From JALZCH01 sp036387315 (GTDB lineage Bacteria > Acidobacteriota > Blastocatellia > Pyrinomonadales > Pyrinomonadaceae): 64,000 nt of DNA. Position numbers and translations under genes: made by a program. How positions within the stretch are numbered: position 1 is the first letter of the stretch; the number at the start of each line of letters is the position of its first letter. The stretch is taken from NCBI GenBank assembly GCA_036387315.1, contig DASVTY010000099.1, positions 1 through 64,000 of the forward strand, in the 5' to 3' direction. A model generated the notes under the pieces. It was not told the DNA's origin, made no database searches, and saw only the letters and a program-made list of their open reading frames with translations. Positions 16,910-26,630 of this stretch are shown here, piece by piece.

Positions 16910-18433
16910 TTAACTTGAATATTCGACTCGCGTCGGAACGGCTCGGAGTCCGCTCGCTGAAGACTGGTCACCCGCATTTCCTTCTTCGTGATATTCGGCA
17001 TCTTGATTAACCTGCCACACATCGTAAAGCCGTTTTTCCGCTAAAATATTTTCCGCGCACAGCATCGCCGTCATCATTGCGTGATCCTGGTTGTTATATT
17101 TATGCATCCCGTTGCGACCGACGACGTGCATTGTCGGAAAGTTTGTTTCAATTTCGGTTTTAAGAGTCTCGACGTGCGTCGCATATTCGTCGTCGTAAAT
17201 CGGATAGGCTTTCGGCTGCCGGACGACGCAGCCGTCCACGACATCGCCCGCTTTGACCAAACCGATCTTTTCGATTTCGGTTTTGGCTAATTCAATCAGA
17301 TTTTCATCCGTAGAAGTCCATAATCCGTCGCCTTCAAAACAAAAATATTCCAGACCGTAGCAGCACATTTCCGGGTCGGGAACCATTTCAGGCGACCAGG
17401 ATTTGAAGTTCTGAATTCTGCCGACTTTAACTTTCGGGTCGTGAATATAAATCCAGTTATCGGAAAATTGCTCGCGGTCTTTGACGATGAGCGCGACGGT
17501 TATAAAATCACGATATTTTAAAGAATTGGCGGCATTTATTGCCGAATCCGAAAGTTTTGGCGCGAGCGACAAACCCAATTGTCTCATCGGAGCCGAGGAA
17601 ACGACGTGTTCGGCTTGAATTTGGCTTTCTTCCCCGTTTGCATCCCGAACCTTGATCGCCCAGAGATTGCGGTTTTCGTCCCAATCACAGCCGACGACTC
17701 TGCGTCCCATCAAAACGTTTCCGCCCATTTCCTTTATTTTCTCGGCGCAGGCTTCCCACATCATTCCCGGTCCGAGTCGCGGGTAACGGAAAGTGTCAAT
17801 TAATGTTTTGATAACTTCCTTGCGGTTTTTCGGCTTTCTTTTCGGCAGGAGAGCGTTTTTGACGGCTGAAGCCAGCGAAAGACCTTTGATTCGCTGCGCC
17901 GCCCAATCTGCTGAAATATCTTTGCAGTTCATTCCCCAGACTTTTTCCGTATAAGTTTTGAAAAAGATCGAAAACAGCCGTTTTCCGAATTTATTGCTCA
18001 CCCAATCTTCAAAATTTTTCGGGTTATCAACCGGCGCAGCCTGAGCTTTAAAGTAAGAAAGCAGGCAAGCCGTAGATTCAAACACGCCGAGCTTGAACAA
18101 CGCTTCAAACGCTTTGAGCGGATAGGAAAAGAATTTGCCGCGATAGAAAATGCGCGAAGAACGCGGTCGGTCGAGCATATCGTGAGGAAGAATTTCCGTC
18201 CAAAAATCCTCGACTTCTTTCGATTTTGAGAAAAAGCGGTGACCGCCAATGTCGAAGCGGAAATCTTTATATTTAACGGTTCTCGAAATGCCGCCCACGT
18301 ATTCGGGATCGGCTTCAAAAACAGTTACATCAATCTCTTTATCTTTTTTGAGCAGAGTATAAGCTGCCGTTAGTCCCGCGGGACCGGCTCCAATAATTGC
18401 GACCCTTCGAGGGCGCAGTTCAGTTTTATTCAT
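16910..18433 (-). CDS. FAD-dependent amine-oxidase/UGM-like oxidoreductase
   Basis: 507 residues from ATG at 18433; a TTG at 18457 is less likely. The dinucleotide-binding motif GAGPAGLTAAY, then FEAD and the DIGGHRFF segment place it among protoporphyrinogen-oxidase/UDP-galactopyranose-mutase-like flavoproteins. Further hallmarks are VVSSAPMRQL and GRNGMHKYNNQDHAMMTAM near the C-terminus, a FAD-contacting segment. Such enzymes often sit beside polyprenyl-linked sugar and GT-C membrane genes in polysaccharide loci (family knowledge), as here. Probably cytosolic or membrane-associated. Exact substrate cannot be told from sequence. Confidence 0.8.
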   Translation of the reverse strand: MNKTELRPRRVAIIGAGPAGLTAAYTLLKKDKEIDVTVFEADPEYVGGISRTVKYKDFRFDIGGHRFFSKSKEVEDFWTEILPHDMLDRPRSSRIFYRGKFFSYPLKAFEALFKLGVFESTACLLSYFKAQAAPVDNPKNFEDWVSNKFGKRLFSIFFKTYTEKVWGMNCKDISADWAAQRIKGLSLASAVKNALLPKRKPKNRKEVIKTLIDTFRYPRLGPGMMWEACAEKIKEMGGNVLMGRRVVGCDWDENRNLWAIKVRDANGEESQIQAEHVVSSAPMRQLGLSLAPKLSDSAINAANSLKYRDFITVALIVKDREQFSDNWIYIHDPKVKVGRIQNFKSWSPEMVPDPEMCCYGLEYFCFEGDGLWTSTDENLIELAKTEIEKIGLVKAGDVVDGCVVRQPKAYPIYDDEYATHVETLKTEIETNFPTMHVVGRNGMHKYNNQDHAMMTAMLCAENILAEKRLYDVWQVNQDAEYHEEGNAGDQSSASGLRAVPTRVEYSS

Positions 18434-18524
18434 TCGTATATAATTCTCAGATGCCAATTTTTTCGTTGATTTAAAAAGGTAATTGAATATTTTATCGGTT
18501 AATAATTACTTTTACCGTAGTCTT

Positions 18525-19925
18525 TCAAACATAATACCGCCAAATTACACTATTTGCCGTAATTAACAACGAAACGACAACCGTTAGATAAACAATTTTG
18601 TGCGCGTAATCGTCAAAAAGATTCCATTCTACTTTCTTGTTATAAAAAAGCAAGAAAAAGAGCGGTGCAATCGGTATAAAATATCTGCCTTGAATGCCTT
18701 CGATGCCGCTTCCGCGAATCGGCGACCACGTCATATACAACAGCGTAGCGACGATAAACGCCGTGCCGATAAATATCACCGAGAAAATCGCTTTGCTCCA
18801 ACGCGGCAAAACGTAATTGGAATCTTTATCAAGCAGCGCAAACGCAACCAGAACGGCGAATACGACGACCGGAAGAAAATCGGGAACGTATAAATCCCAC
18901 CAGGTTAATTGCCCGGAAAACGATTTAAAATAAAACCAGAAATGAAAAGTATATTCTCTAATCACCATCCAGACGAAATAAAACGGCGCGCTCATAATAA
19001 AGCGCAACTGTTCTTCGGGGCTTATCGGCTGGTCAATTCTGTACGGCAGAAAAATCGGTTTAACAGCCGCCGACCAGACAGCCACGCTGCCGACACAAAC
19101 CGCTATCAGCGCGAGAAATGTAATCAAACGGTTTCGGATTGATGTAAATTTCCAACCGGGAATTATCAGAAAAAGCAGCGGAAGCAAAACATAAGCCTGC
19201 TTGCTCAAAACCGCCGGTACAGAAAGAACAAAGATTTTGACAATATCAATGCTTTTTAATTTCCCCTCTTCGCTCAACGCAAGAGATAAAAAATAAGCAA
19301 TCGTCAGAAAACAAATGCCGTATGTAAAAGCGTCAGCCGAGGCGGAAGCGACCTGAAAGACGTTTGTCGGCGTCAGGCAAAGCAGGCAAAAAACCCATTT
19401 GTGAACCGGAGTCTTCGCGATTGCCAGATAAGCCAAAATTAAGAAAAAAAGTAAATTAACGATTCTCGCCAGATAAATCAAAACAAGCGGCGAGGCATTA
19501 AAAAATTTTCCGATTAAAATCCCGGCGACCTGCGGGGCGTAAGGAATCGGGTTGTAGATAACCGTATTCGGAAAACGCTCGAAAACTTTATCTTCTTCAT
19601 TGAGCGGAAGATAGAGGAATTCGGAAATGAGCCGGGTGTCGAATTTGACCTGCGGTTTCATCTCAATATCGCCGACCAGCTTGCGGTTGACCAGCAGAAC
19701 GCTTTTCGGAATCCAGCCGCCGCTCAAATGCTCTCGTTTTTCGCCGATAATTACGCCTTCGGAAATTTGGTAAGCGCGAAAAAAATGATGCGGCTCATCG
19801 CCGACCAGAGCCGGAGGGGTTAAGAATACAAACAACAGCCCGAATATCCCGCCTAAAAGAAGCAGCACATTTTGAGGTTTGCCGAACGGGCGCGCTTTGC
19901 CCGGCGTTTCTTTTTTCGCAATCAT
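18525..19925 (-). CDS. DUF2142 polytopic membrane protein
   Basis: 466 residues with about 11-12 hydrophobic helices. The first loop reads LTPPALVGDEPHHFFRAYQIS, the acidic-His signature I associate with DUF2142, and a later loop SPIRGSGIEGIQGRYFIPIAPL fits the same family. Architecture resembles GT-C glycosyltransferases, in which the first periplasmic loop acidic residue is catalytic. It may transfer sugars from a polyprenyl carrier during surface glycan assembly (inference). It is followed by the flavoprotein on the same strand, with a 91-base gap. Confidence 0.75.
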   Translation of the reverse strand: MIAKKETPGKARPFGKPQNVLLLLGGIFGLLFVFLTPPALVGDEPHHFFRAYQISEGVIIGEKREHLSGGWIPKSVLLVNRKLVGDIEMKPQVKFDTRLISEFLYLPLNEEDKVFERFPNTVIYNPIPYAPQVAGILIGKFFNASPLVLIYLARIVNLLFFLILAYLAIAKTPVHKWVFCLLCLTPTNVFQVASASADAFTYGICFLTIAYFLSLALSEEGKLKSIDIVKIFVLSVPAVLSKQAYVLLPLLFLIIPGWKFTSIRNRLITFLALIAVCVGSVAVWSAAVKPIFLPYRIDQPISPEEQLRFIMSAPFYFVWMVIREYTFHFWFYFKSFSGQLTWWDLYVPDFLPVVVFAVLVAFALLDKDSNYVLPRWSKAIFSVIFIGTAFIVATLLYMTWSPIRGSGIEGIQGRYFIPIAPLFFLLFYNKKVEWNLFDDYAHKIVYLTVVVSLLITANSVIWRYYV

Positions 19926-20097
19926 TTTTGATTAATTAAATAAGCCCGAACCGCACGATCAATTTGTTAGAACGCTCAAATCCTGAAACCTTACACAATC
20001 TCCGCGAATAATATGCATTTCGGAATCAATCTGTTTTCCCGAAAAGCTCACCTGCAAACTTTCGCGGCGATGAAATGATGCGTATATTGATTACTTT

Positions 20098-21582
20098 ATG
20101 CCGATCATCAATTCATTTTGGTCTAACTTTTATAAAACCGAAAATCTTAAAAGTAAACTGTGGATATTCATTTTTGCCGCTTACATAATTTTGCTGGCAT
20201 TCACGGTTTTTAATCACGAACCGTGGATGGACGAAGCGCAGCCGTGGCTGCACGTTAACGATTTCAGCCTGGCGGAGATTTTAACCAGAAATCTTCGTTA
20301 CGACGGGCATCCCGCACTTTGGTATTTGCTGGTGATGATTCCGGCAAAGCTCGGTTTGCCGTATTTTTCGGTTAATGTTTTATCAGCCGTTTTTGCGGCG
20401 GCGGGCGTCTTTTTGTTTTTGCGTTATTCGCCGTTTCCGTTAATAATCAAAGCGCTTTTTCCTTTTACCTATTTCACTTTTTTCCAGTACGGCGTTGTAT
20501 CGAGAAGTTATTGTTTAATTCCGTTTTTTTTGTTTCTGATTGCAATTAAATACGAGAAAAGAATTGAGAAGCCGGTTCTTTACGCCCTGCTGCTTTCGCT
20601 TTTCGCCAACGTCAGCGCTCATACATGGCTGGTCGCCTGCGCTCTTTTTGCGATTTATCTTTTCGATCTCGTAAAAGCGCGGAAGCGGCTCGACAGCGCC
20701 TTGAAAATTCGACACGCCGCCGCTGTTTTGGTTTTCGCGCTGGGAGCAGGTTTTGTTGTTTTAACGCTAATGCCGCCGCCGGATCAGACTTTCGCGCGGG
20801 AGAATAATTACAGTTTGCTCAATTTCCTGGATTCCAGCAAATTGATGATTTCCGGCTCGCTCGTAATGGATGAAACGAGCAGGTTCATTGACTTACAAAT
20901 TATCTGTTCGCTCCTGATTTTAGCCGCAACCTTTTTCTGGCTGCGCCGGAAGAAGTTAACGCTTCTCTACTTGCTTCCGCTGCTCCTAAACCTGATTTTT
21001 CTCGCCGTCAAATACCGCAATTTATGGCACGAAGGCATTTTGTTTTTTCTCTGGATTTTCGTTCTCTGGCTCAGTTTCGCTAAAGACGAAAGCGAGAATC
21101 GAACGATTTTCGCGCGGGCTGTTCTGGCGATGATTACGATTGTTCTCGCGGTTCAAGTTTATTGGGCGGCTTACGCGACTCGTTATGATTTATTTCAACC
21201 TTATTCGGGCGGCTATGCAACCGCGAAATATATCAAAGAAAATGGTTTGGAGAACAAAAGAATATTCGTCAGCGGATGGAAATCAATCGCAATTTTGCCG
21301 TATTTTAATGAGAATATTTTTTATAATTTCAACAACGGCTCAAAAGAGCGAATCTGGTTCTGGTCACACGCCAATCAAACGCCGGTTGGCTTCTACCCGC
21401 AGCTTGTTGACACGATTCAAACTGAGAAACCCGATGCGGTAATCATCGCTTCCGATCATCTTGAACCGAACACGAAAATCGAGCTTGAAGGTTATCGCCC
21501 GATAGTTTTTGCAGGAAATATTTGCTGGAAAACGGGAATTTTCGAACCGGATTCATTTTACGTTTTTCGCAAAGCGGATTAA
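20098..21582 (+). CDS. GT-C-like polytopic membrane glycosyltransferase
   Basis: 494 residues, about 10-11 transmembrane helices and a C-terminal periplasmic domain (about 370-494). The first periplasmic loop carries EPWMDEAQPWL, the acidic pair expected for GT-C/PMT-like transferases, followed by RYDGHPALWYLL. It is divergent from the DUF2142 gene, consistent with a small envelope-glycan locus. The enzyme would use a polyprenyl-phosphate sugar donor on the outer face of the inner membrane (family knowledge). Acceptor unknown. Its stop is five bases from the convergent dusB stop. Confidence 0.7.
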   Translation: MPIINSFWSNFYKTENLKSKLWIFIFAAYIILLAFTVFNHEPWMDEAQPWLHVNDFSLAEILTRNLRYDGHPALWYLLVMIPAKLGLPYFSVNVLSAVFAAAGVFLFLRYSPFPLIIKALFPFTYFTFFQYGVVSRSYCLIPFFLFLIAIKYEKRIEKPVLYALLLSLFANVSAHTWLVACALFAIYLFDLVKARKRLDSALKIRHAAAVLVFALGAGFVVLTLMPPPDQTFARENNYSLLNFLDSSKLMISGSLVMDETSRFIDLQIICSLLILAATFFWLRRKKLTLLYLLPLLLNLIFLAVKYRNLWHEGILFFLWIFVLWLSFAKDESENRTIFARAVLAMITIVLAVQVYWAAYATRYDLFQPYSGGYATAKYIKENGLENKRIFVSGWKSIAILPYFNENIFYNFNNGSKERIWFWSHANQTPVGFYPQLVDTIQTEKPDAVIIASDHLEPNTKIELEGYRPIVFAGNICWKTGIFEPDSFYVFRKAD

Positions 21583-21586
21583 ATTA

Positions 21587-22684
21587 TCAAGCGGCAACTG
21601 CGAAATCGCAGCTTTCCGATTCCGGAACACAGCTTTCATCGCTCGCCGCATCGCACGAATCCAGAGTCGGCGCGTCGGTTTCAATCAACCCATCGCCATA
21701 AGTTTTGCCAGCCTGCAAAGTTGCGAAATAATTGCCGATGTTGCCCAAAACTTCTCCGACCGAGTGCGAATGATAAAGCGTCTGGCGAAACTGAGCGCCG
21801 CCGACCAAACCTTTCGTAAACTGCCCGGCAAGCTGTTTCATTTTGCCGAGAGCAGGGATTTCCGGCATATCTTCCAATAACATCTCGAAATATTCGAGCA
21901 GACAATCCTGTTTATCCTGCAAAGTCGGCTGAAACGGTTCGCGCCCAGCCAAAACGTCTTCGATTTGGCGAAAAATCCAGGGGTTTTGCATCGCGCCGCG
22001 ACCGATTAAAATTCCGTCGCAATTCGTTTCGCGCCATTTTTGCAGAGCGCCTTCGATTGAGACGACATCGCCGCTCCCGGAAACCGGAATCGAAACGGCT
22101 TCTTTCACTTCGCGGACGTAATCCCAATTCGCCAAGCCTTTGTAGCCCTGCTCTTTCGTGCGCCCGTGCAACTGTAAATGCTCGATGCCGCAATCTTCGG
22201 CAAGGCGCGCGACTTTCAGATAATTCAAAGAAGCGTCCGAATAACCGGCGCGAAATTTGAGAGTCAGCGGAATCGAAATCGCTTTTTTGATTTCTTTCAA
22301 AATCGTTTCGAGTCGGGGCAAATCCCTAAGCAAACTGCTGCCGCCGCCGTTTTTGACGACTTTCGGCGCGGGACAGCCGCAGTTTATATCCAAAATATCA
22401 GCGCCGACTTCTTCAGCCATTTGCGCCGCCATCATCATTCTTTCGGGCTGCCCGCCGAAAATCTGCACGGCAAACGGGCGTTCTTCAGCCCAAAAACGCA
22501 TCTGCCGTTTCGATTTCGGGTTGTTGCGCGTCAAGCCTTCGACCGAAATAAACTCGGAAACGGTCAAACCGATGCCGCCGCGCCGCTTTGCCATCCGGCG
22601 AAAAGAATAATCCGTGACGCCAGCCATCGGCGAGAGAACAAGCGGCGGATTGATTTCGATATTGCGAATTTTGAAAGATTTCAT
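21587..22684 (-). CDS. dusB: tRNA-dihydrouridine synthase B
   Basis: 365 residues. A flavin-dependent TIM barrel is evident: LSPMAGVTDYSFRRM near the start, FGGQPERM, then DINCGCPAPKV holding the catalytic cysteine, KFRAGY, HGRTKEQGY, GSGDV and GRGAMQNPWIF near the phosphate-binding end. It reduces uridine to dihydrouridine in tRNA using NADPH and FMN. The C-terminal 30 residues (about 335-365) are Asp/Ser/Cys-rich beyond the usual helical domain and look species-specific. Convergent with the GT-C gene. Confidence 0.95.
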   Translation of the reverse strand: MKSFKIRNIEINPPLVLSPMAGVTDYSFRRMAKRRGGIGLTVSEFISVEGLTRNNPKSKRQMRFWAEERPFAVQIFGGQPERMMMAAQMAEEVGADILDINCGCPAPKVVKNGGGSSLLRDLPRLETILKEIKKAISIPLTLKFRAGYSDASLNYLKVARLAEDCGIEHLQLHGRTKEQGYKGLANWDYVREVKEAVSIPVSGSGDVVSIEGALQKWRETNCDGILIGRGAMQNPWIFRQIEDVLAGREPFQPTLQDKQDCLLEYFEMLLEDMPEIPALGKMKQLAGQFTKGLVGGAQFRQTLYHSHSVGEVLGNIGNYFATLQAGKTYGDGLIETDAPTLDSCDAASDESCVPESESCDFAVAA

Positions 22685-22840
22685 TTCTAAAAAGCAAAAG
22701 ACAAAAAAGATTGATGCAAATTACATAACCTATTCTGCTTCCACCTCTTTATTTTTGTTTATTCGGCGCTCCACCAACCAAAAGAATTTCAGTTACGTTT
22801 TAGTTACGTTTTCGATTGTCAAACTTTGTATCGTTTTTGA

Positions 22841-23065
22841 TTAAGCCGCAATTTTTTCAGCCGGTTTGTGACGCAAGAGCATCACTTGGTCTGCTTTTAA
22901 AGCCAGTAAACCGTAAGTACACCCGCTTGAATCAACGAACTCTACTTCGAATGCCTCGCCACTACTGTAAACCTCGACAACTGCGCCGACTTGTCCGCGC
23001 CATAAATTCTCTTCCGGCAAATCTTCCAAAAGAGCGACAGTATCGAAAAGTTTAATTTCATTCAT
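22841..23065 (-). CDS. DUF4926 small protein
   Basis: 74 residues. The pattern IKLFDTVALLEDLPEENLW, then GQVGAVVEV and FEVEFVD is the compact beta-barrel I know as DUF4926. Such proteins are usually encoded directly after DUF6883 proteins, as here with a four-base gap. The pairing resembles small two-gene toxin-antitoxin or immunity modules, but no biochemical role is established. No signal peptide, so cytosolic. Confidence 0.75.
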   Translation of the reverse strand: MNEIKLFDTVALLEDLPEENLWRGQVGAVVEVYSSGEAFEVEFVDSSGCTYGLLALKADQVMLLRHKPAEKIAA

Positions 23066-23069
23066 TTTT

Positions 23070-23402
23070 TTAAATCGGCAGGCAAGTTACTAAAGTCGGT
23101 GCTTCTGAATCTGTTTTGATAATCCAACCGCTTCTAATAATGCCGTGTTTCCCTTTCCATTCAAAATTGAAATCAATGGTGTAACGCTGTCCATATTCAT
23201 CAAGCCTACCGATTTCCGCGTCTATATTTTTGATGGCTTCGTGTAGAGCGGTCTGTAATTCGGAAGCGTCTGCCGAAGTTAAACCAAAAGCCGCTGCGAA
23301 TATTCGCGCTTTGTGCTTTCCGACCTCGTGATTTGGATTCAAACAATAATCACGAAGTTTGCGAATATCAACAACGGCTTTTTCAGCGTTCGGAACGCGC
23401 AT
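23070..23402 (-). CDS. DUF6883 small protein, partner of DUF4926
   Basis: 110 residues. VPNAEKAVVDIRKLRDYCLN, then HKARIFAAAFGL, DEYGQRYTIDF and SGWIIKTDSEAP fit the DUF6883 pattern from memory. Its ATG overlaps the DUF4920 stop by one base (TAATG), suggesting re-initiation by terminating ribosomes. It is followed after four bases by DUF4926. Cytosolic, function unknown; a toxin-antitoxin-like role is only suggested by size and pairing. Confidence 0.72.
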   Translation of the reverse strand: MRVPNAEKAVVDIRKLRDYCLNPNHEVGKHKARIFAAAFGLTSADASELQTALHEAIKNIDAEIGRLDEYGQRYTIDFNFEWKGKHGIIRSGWIIKTDSEAPTLVTCLPI

Positions 23403-23938
23403 TAAGATTTGCTTTTCGTCAATTCAACGCCCGTGGCGACGAAAGTGATTTCATTGGCGGTTCCGTCCGCGTTGCGCTCGATTTTCGCGCCGTCGTCGTT
23501 GACCATGTGGTCAACCTTTTCTTTGCTCAAAACTTTAACTTCAAACACGCCTTCAGCCTTGGCGTTTAAACCGGCGGCGTTCAGCGGAATAAAAAAAGCG
23601 TGATCGCCAAATGTGACGCGCACCGGCTTGGCGTCTTTGTTTGCCGCAAGCTCCATCCAGCAGCCTTCTTTTTTGCACGAGCGAACAATCACGCCTTCGA
23701 CCGCAACAGTTTTTCCGGCGTATTTCTGCGGGTTTTTCATCACGTCGGCGAGCGCCGCCCGTTCTGCTTTCGCCGCGCCGAGCGCAACTCCGCGTTTGAT
23801 TGTTTCGCCCGTTTTCAATTCAACCGGCGCGTTGTCATTGCTTTTCACAACGGGCTGACCTTTGCTGTTTAATTCCTGAGCCGCGCCGGAAACGGCGAAA
23901 GCGGCGGTTAAAATTGCCAAACCAAATATTTTTTTCAT
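23402..23938 (-). CDS. Exported DUF4920 protein
   Basis: 178 residues with a signal peptide (about 1-20, VSGAAQE). The core KTVAVEGVIVRSCKKEGCWMEL, then VTFGDHAFFIPL and GVFEVKVLSKEKVDHM matches DUF4920, an OB-fold-like periplasmic domain with a conserved Cys pair (CKKEGC) suited to metal or disulphide chemistry (inference). It probably acts in the periplasm. It is translationally joined to DUF6883 by TAATG, a curious link between an exported and a cytosolic protein. Confidence 0.82.
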   Translation of the reverse strand: MKKIFGLAILTAAFAVSGAAQELNSKGQPVVKSNDNAPVELKTGETIKRGVALGAAKAERAALADVMKNPQKYAGKTVAVEGVIVRSCKKEGCWMELAANKDAKPVRVTFGDHAFFIPLNAAGLNAKAEGVFEVKVLSKEKVDHMVNDDGAKIERNADGTANEITFVATGVELTKSKS

Positions 23939-24014
23939 TTCAAATTTGTCTCCTTTTAATTTATTTTACAGATTATCGCTTGTCTTAGACTTTTGAGAAA
24001 GTCAAAGACGCTGT

Positions 24015-25679
24015 TTATTTGCTTTGATAAACGATTTTGCCGTCCATCACGGTCGTCAAAACTTTTACTTTTTCGATTTCGACCGGATTGATCGAAAAAA
24101 TATCATCCGACAAAACTATGAAATCGGCTAATTTGCCGATTGAGATTGTGCCTTTATGCGCTTCCTGAAATTCGGCGAAAGCCGAGCCGACTGTGTAAGC
24201 GCGAACGGCTTCTTCGACCGTGATTTTTTGTTCTGGAATCCAGCCATTCGGATTCTTACTGTCCAAAGTGCGGCGCGTCGTCGCCGCGTAAATGCTCAGA
24301 ATCGGATTAAGCGGCGCGACGTACCAATCCGTGCCGAAAGCCAGAGTCGCGCCTGCATCGAGCAGCGAGCGAAAGGCGTAAGTCCCGCGCAGACGTTTTT
24401 CGTCCAGCCGTTTGTGCGCCCAGCGCCCGTCGTCAATCGCGTGATACGGCTGCATCGAGGCGACGACTTTGTTGGAAGCGAAACGTTTGATCAAACCTTC
24501 ATTCAAATGCTGCGCGTGTTCGATGCGGACGCGGCGATCTCGCGCACCGTTTTCTTTGGCGACGCTCTCAAAAATTTTCAAGACTTCATCATTTCCCCGG
24601 TCACCGATGGCGTGAATCATAATCTGCAAACCGGCTTTATCGGCGTCCCGCACGAATTGATGAGCCGTTGCGGTTTCTACGAGCGGCAATCCGGTCGTGT
24701 TCGGCGCGTCCAAATAAGGCTCGTAAAACCATGCGGTGGTCGAGCCGAGCGAACCGTCAATAAAACCTTTCAAACCGCCGACGCGCAACATCGGATCGCC
24801 AAAGGCGTAGCGCACGCCTGCTTTTTGCCAGCGCTGCCAATCGGAAATCGGCGAAACGGCGTAAACGCGCGTTTTCAGTTTTCCCTGCCGAATCATTTCC
24901 TGATAAATACCGACATCCGTTCCGGCGGACATATCCTGCACGCTCGTTACGCCCAAAGAAGCGGCATAATCGGTCGCGGCTTGCAGGTATTCCATTTTTT
25001 GCTCAAAGCTCGCTTCGGGAATGACCTTGTAAACATAATCCATTGCCGCGTCTTTCAAAACGCCGGTCGGATTGCCATTTGAATCTCGAACTATCTCACC
25101 GCCCGGAACATCCTTTGTGCTTTTATCAACTCCGGCTTGCTTCAATGCGAGCGAATTTGCCAGCGACATATGCCCGTCGAGACGATTAATAAAAACCGGA
25201 TTGTTCGGCGTCACGGCGTCAATCATCGCAGCGGTCGGCAGATTGTTCGGCGTCCAGTTTTCGTGATCCCAGTTGCCGTTTAAAATCCAGCGACCTTTCG
25301 GCAGCTTGGCGGCAAAATTCCTGATGCGCTCGACAAATTCCTGCGGTGTTTTGGCGTCGCGCAAATCAACGCTTGAAAGCCCCGCGCCGCCATCGAGAAA
25401 ATGAACGTGCGAGTCGTTAAAACCCGGAATCACCAATTTTCCGCCCGCATCAATGGTTTTTGTATTAGCACCGGCAAACACGCGAATTTCAGAGTTTGTG
25501 CCGACGGCGACGATTCGATTTCCCAAAACCGCAAACGCTTCGGCGGTCGGTTTATTTGCCTCCATTGTTCGGACTTTAGCGTTGATGACGATTAAATCAA
25601 CCGACATTTTTTGCGCGTTGGCTGCGAAACCAAAAAGGCAGAAACAAATTAAAAGCAATAATTTTTGATTAAAATTCAT
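24015..25679 (-). CDS. Exported amidohydrolase, YtcJ-like
   Basis: 554 residues with a signal peptide (about 1-22). Metal-dependent amidohydrolase landmarks are GFNDSHVHFLDGG, NGNWDHENW, IHAIGDRGNDEVL, RIEHAQHL and FGTDWYVAPLNP, in the order of the YtcJ/COG1574 family. The TIM barrel is flanked by a split beta-sandwich (IVINAKVRTMEAN at the start, IGKLADFIVLSDDI near the end). It would hydrolyse an amide or cyclic amide in the periplasm; the substrate is unknown. Six bases separate it from the upstream TonB-C gene on the same strand, so they probably form an operon. Confidence 0.9.
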   Translation of the reverse strand: MNFNQKLLLLICFCLFGFAANAQKMSVDLIVINAKVRTMEANKPTAEAFAVLGNRIVAVGTNSEIRVFAGANTKTIDAGGKLVIPGFNDSHVHFLDGGAGLSSVDLRDAKTPQEFVERIRNFAAKLPKGRWILNGNWDHENWTPNNLPTAAMIDAVTPNNPVFINRLDGHMSLANSLALKQAGVDKSTKDVPGGEIVRDSNGNPTGVLKDAAMDYVYKVIPEASFEQKMEYLQAATDYAASLGVTSVQDMSAGTDVGIYQEMIRQGKLKTRVYAVSPISDWQRWQKAGVRYAFGDPMLRVGGLKGFIDGSLGSTTAWFYEPYLDAPNTTGLPLVETATAHQFVRDADKAGLQIMIHAIGDRGNDEVLKIFESVAKENGARDRRVRIEHAQHLNEGLIKRFASNKVVASMQPYHAIDDGRWAHKRLDEKRLRGTYAFRSLLDAGATLAFGTDWYVAPLNPILSIYAATTRRTLDSKNPNGWIPEQKITVEEAVRAYTVGSAFAEFQEAHKGTISIGKLADFIVLSDDIFSINPVEIEKVKVLTTVMDGKIVYQSK

Positions 25680-25685
25680 AAGAAT

Positions 25686-26630
25686 TTAGTACATACTGAA
25701 TCTGTATTCGACAACTTTCGTGACTGAAATCGGCTTTCCATTTTTTTCAGCCGGAAGAAATTTGATTCGCAACGCGGCGAAAACGGCTTGTCGGGTTAAT
25801 CCTTCGGGCAAGAACGAGACGATTCCTAATTTTGAAACTCTCCCGCTTTCGGAAAAGGTTACTCGCAACCGCAGTATTCCGGTAACGCCTTTCATTCTTG
25901 CAGACGTTGTGTATCCCGGTCGGGTTTGACTCGCAATTATTAAAGGACTTGAATCCGAATCCGGCGGCTTGATGCTGCTTGGAGCTGCATTTTGATTTTG
26001 GTTGTTTCCGCCGGATTTGGTTTCGTCCGTTAAAGCAAAAGGGCTATTCCTTAATTCGGAGAATTTGATAGTTTTAACATTGTCGGCAGGCAATGCGGGC
26101 TTAAAATTCGCGGAAGCAAGAAAACGTCGTATTGCCGGGCTGTTTTCCTCACGCGAAACGGCAGAAATGACGTATAAGTTTGTTTTAGTGGCGAAAAACT
26201 GCGCGATTGAATAAGCTTTATCTCCGGGAGAGACGATTTGCTTTCCGCGCAAGCCGTCCCGCGAAATGTTTTCTTCATTTCCCTGTGTGTATTCAATTAT
26301 TGAATTCAATCCTTTTTTTGGATTTTCCAGGTGGTAAGATTCAATGCTCAATAAAGTTTTTTCATGATAAGCGGTTAATAATTTTACTTCTTTAAACTCC
26401 AGTTCGCCGCCTCCGCGCGTCCCCAAAACAAATCCGTCTTTTTCCGAAAAAAACTCGTAATTCCGGGGCATTTCGATTGAAAAGTCGCCGTTGTCGCTTT
26501 GCAATCGCACCCATTCGGCAGCTTGAGAACCGGCTGTCGCTTTATTCGCGTCTTGAGCCAACAGAATTTGCGAACAAAAAATAAGAATAATTGTGAGAAC
26601 CGAATATTTTGTAACAGTTAAATTCGTCAT
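25686..26630 (-). CDS. Exported TonB C-terminal-domain protein
   Basis: 314 residues, signal peptide about 1-25 (SQILLAQ-DAN). Residues about 30-180 form a beta-rich domain (WVRLQSDNGDFSIEMPRNYEF) seen in many acidobacterial exported proteins. After a Asn/Gln/Ser linker, residues about 230-314 are a TonB-like C-domain (GVTGILRLRVTFSESGRV, then AVFAALRIKFLPAEKNGKP, ending VVEYRFSM). It lacks the usual N-terminal transmembrane anchor with proline spacer, so it is unlikely to energise transport itself. Probably periplasmic or envelope-bound. Confidence 0.78.
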   Translation of the reverse strand: MTNLTVTKYSVLTIILIFCSQILLAQDANKATAGSQAAEWVRLQSDNGDFSIEMPRNYEFFSEKDGFVLGTRGGGELEFKEVKLLTAYHEKTLLSIESYHLENPKKGLNSIIEYTQGNEENISRDGLRGKQIVSPGDKAYSIAQFFATKTNLYVISAVSREENSPAIRRFLASANFKPALPADNVKTIKFSELRNSPFALTDETKSGGNNQNQNAAPSSIKPPDSDSSPLIIASQTRPGYTTSARMKGVTGILRLRVTFSESGRVSKLGIVSFLPEGLTRQAVFAALRIKFLPAEKNGKPISVTKVVEYRFSMY

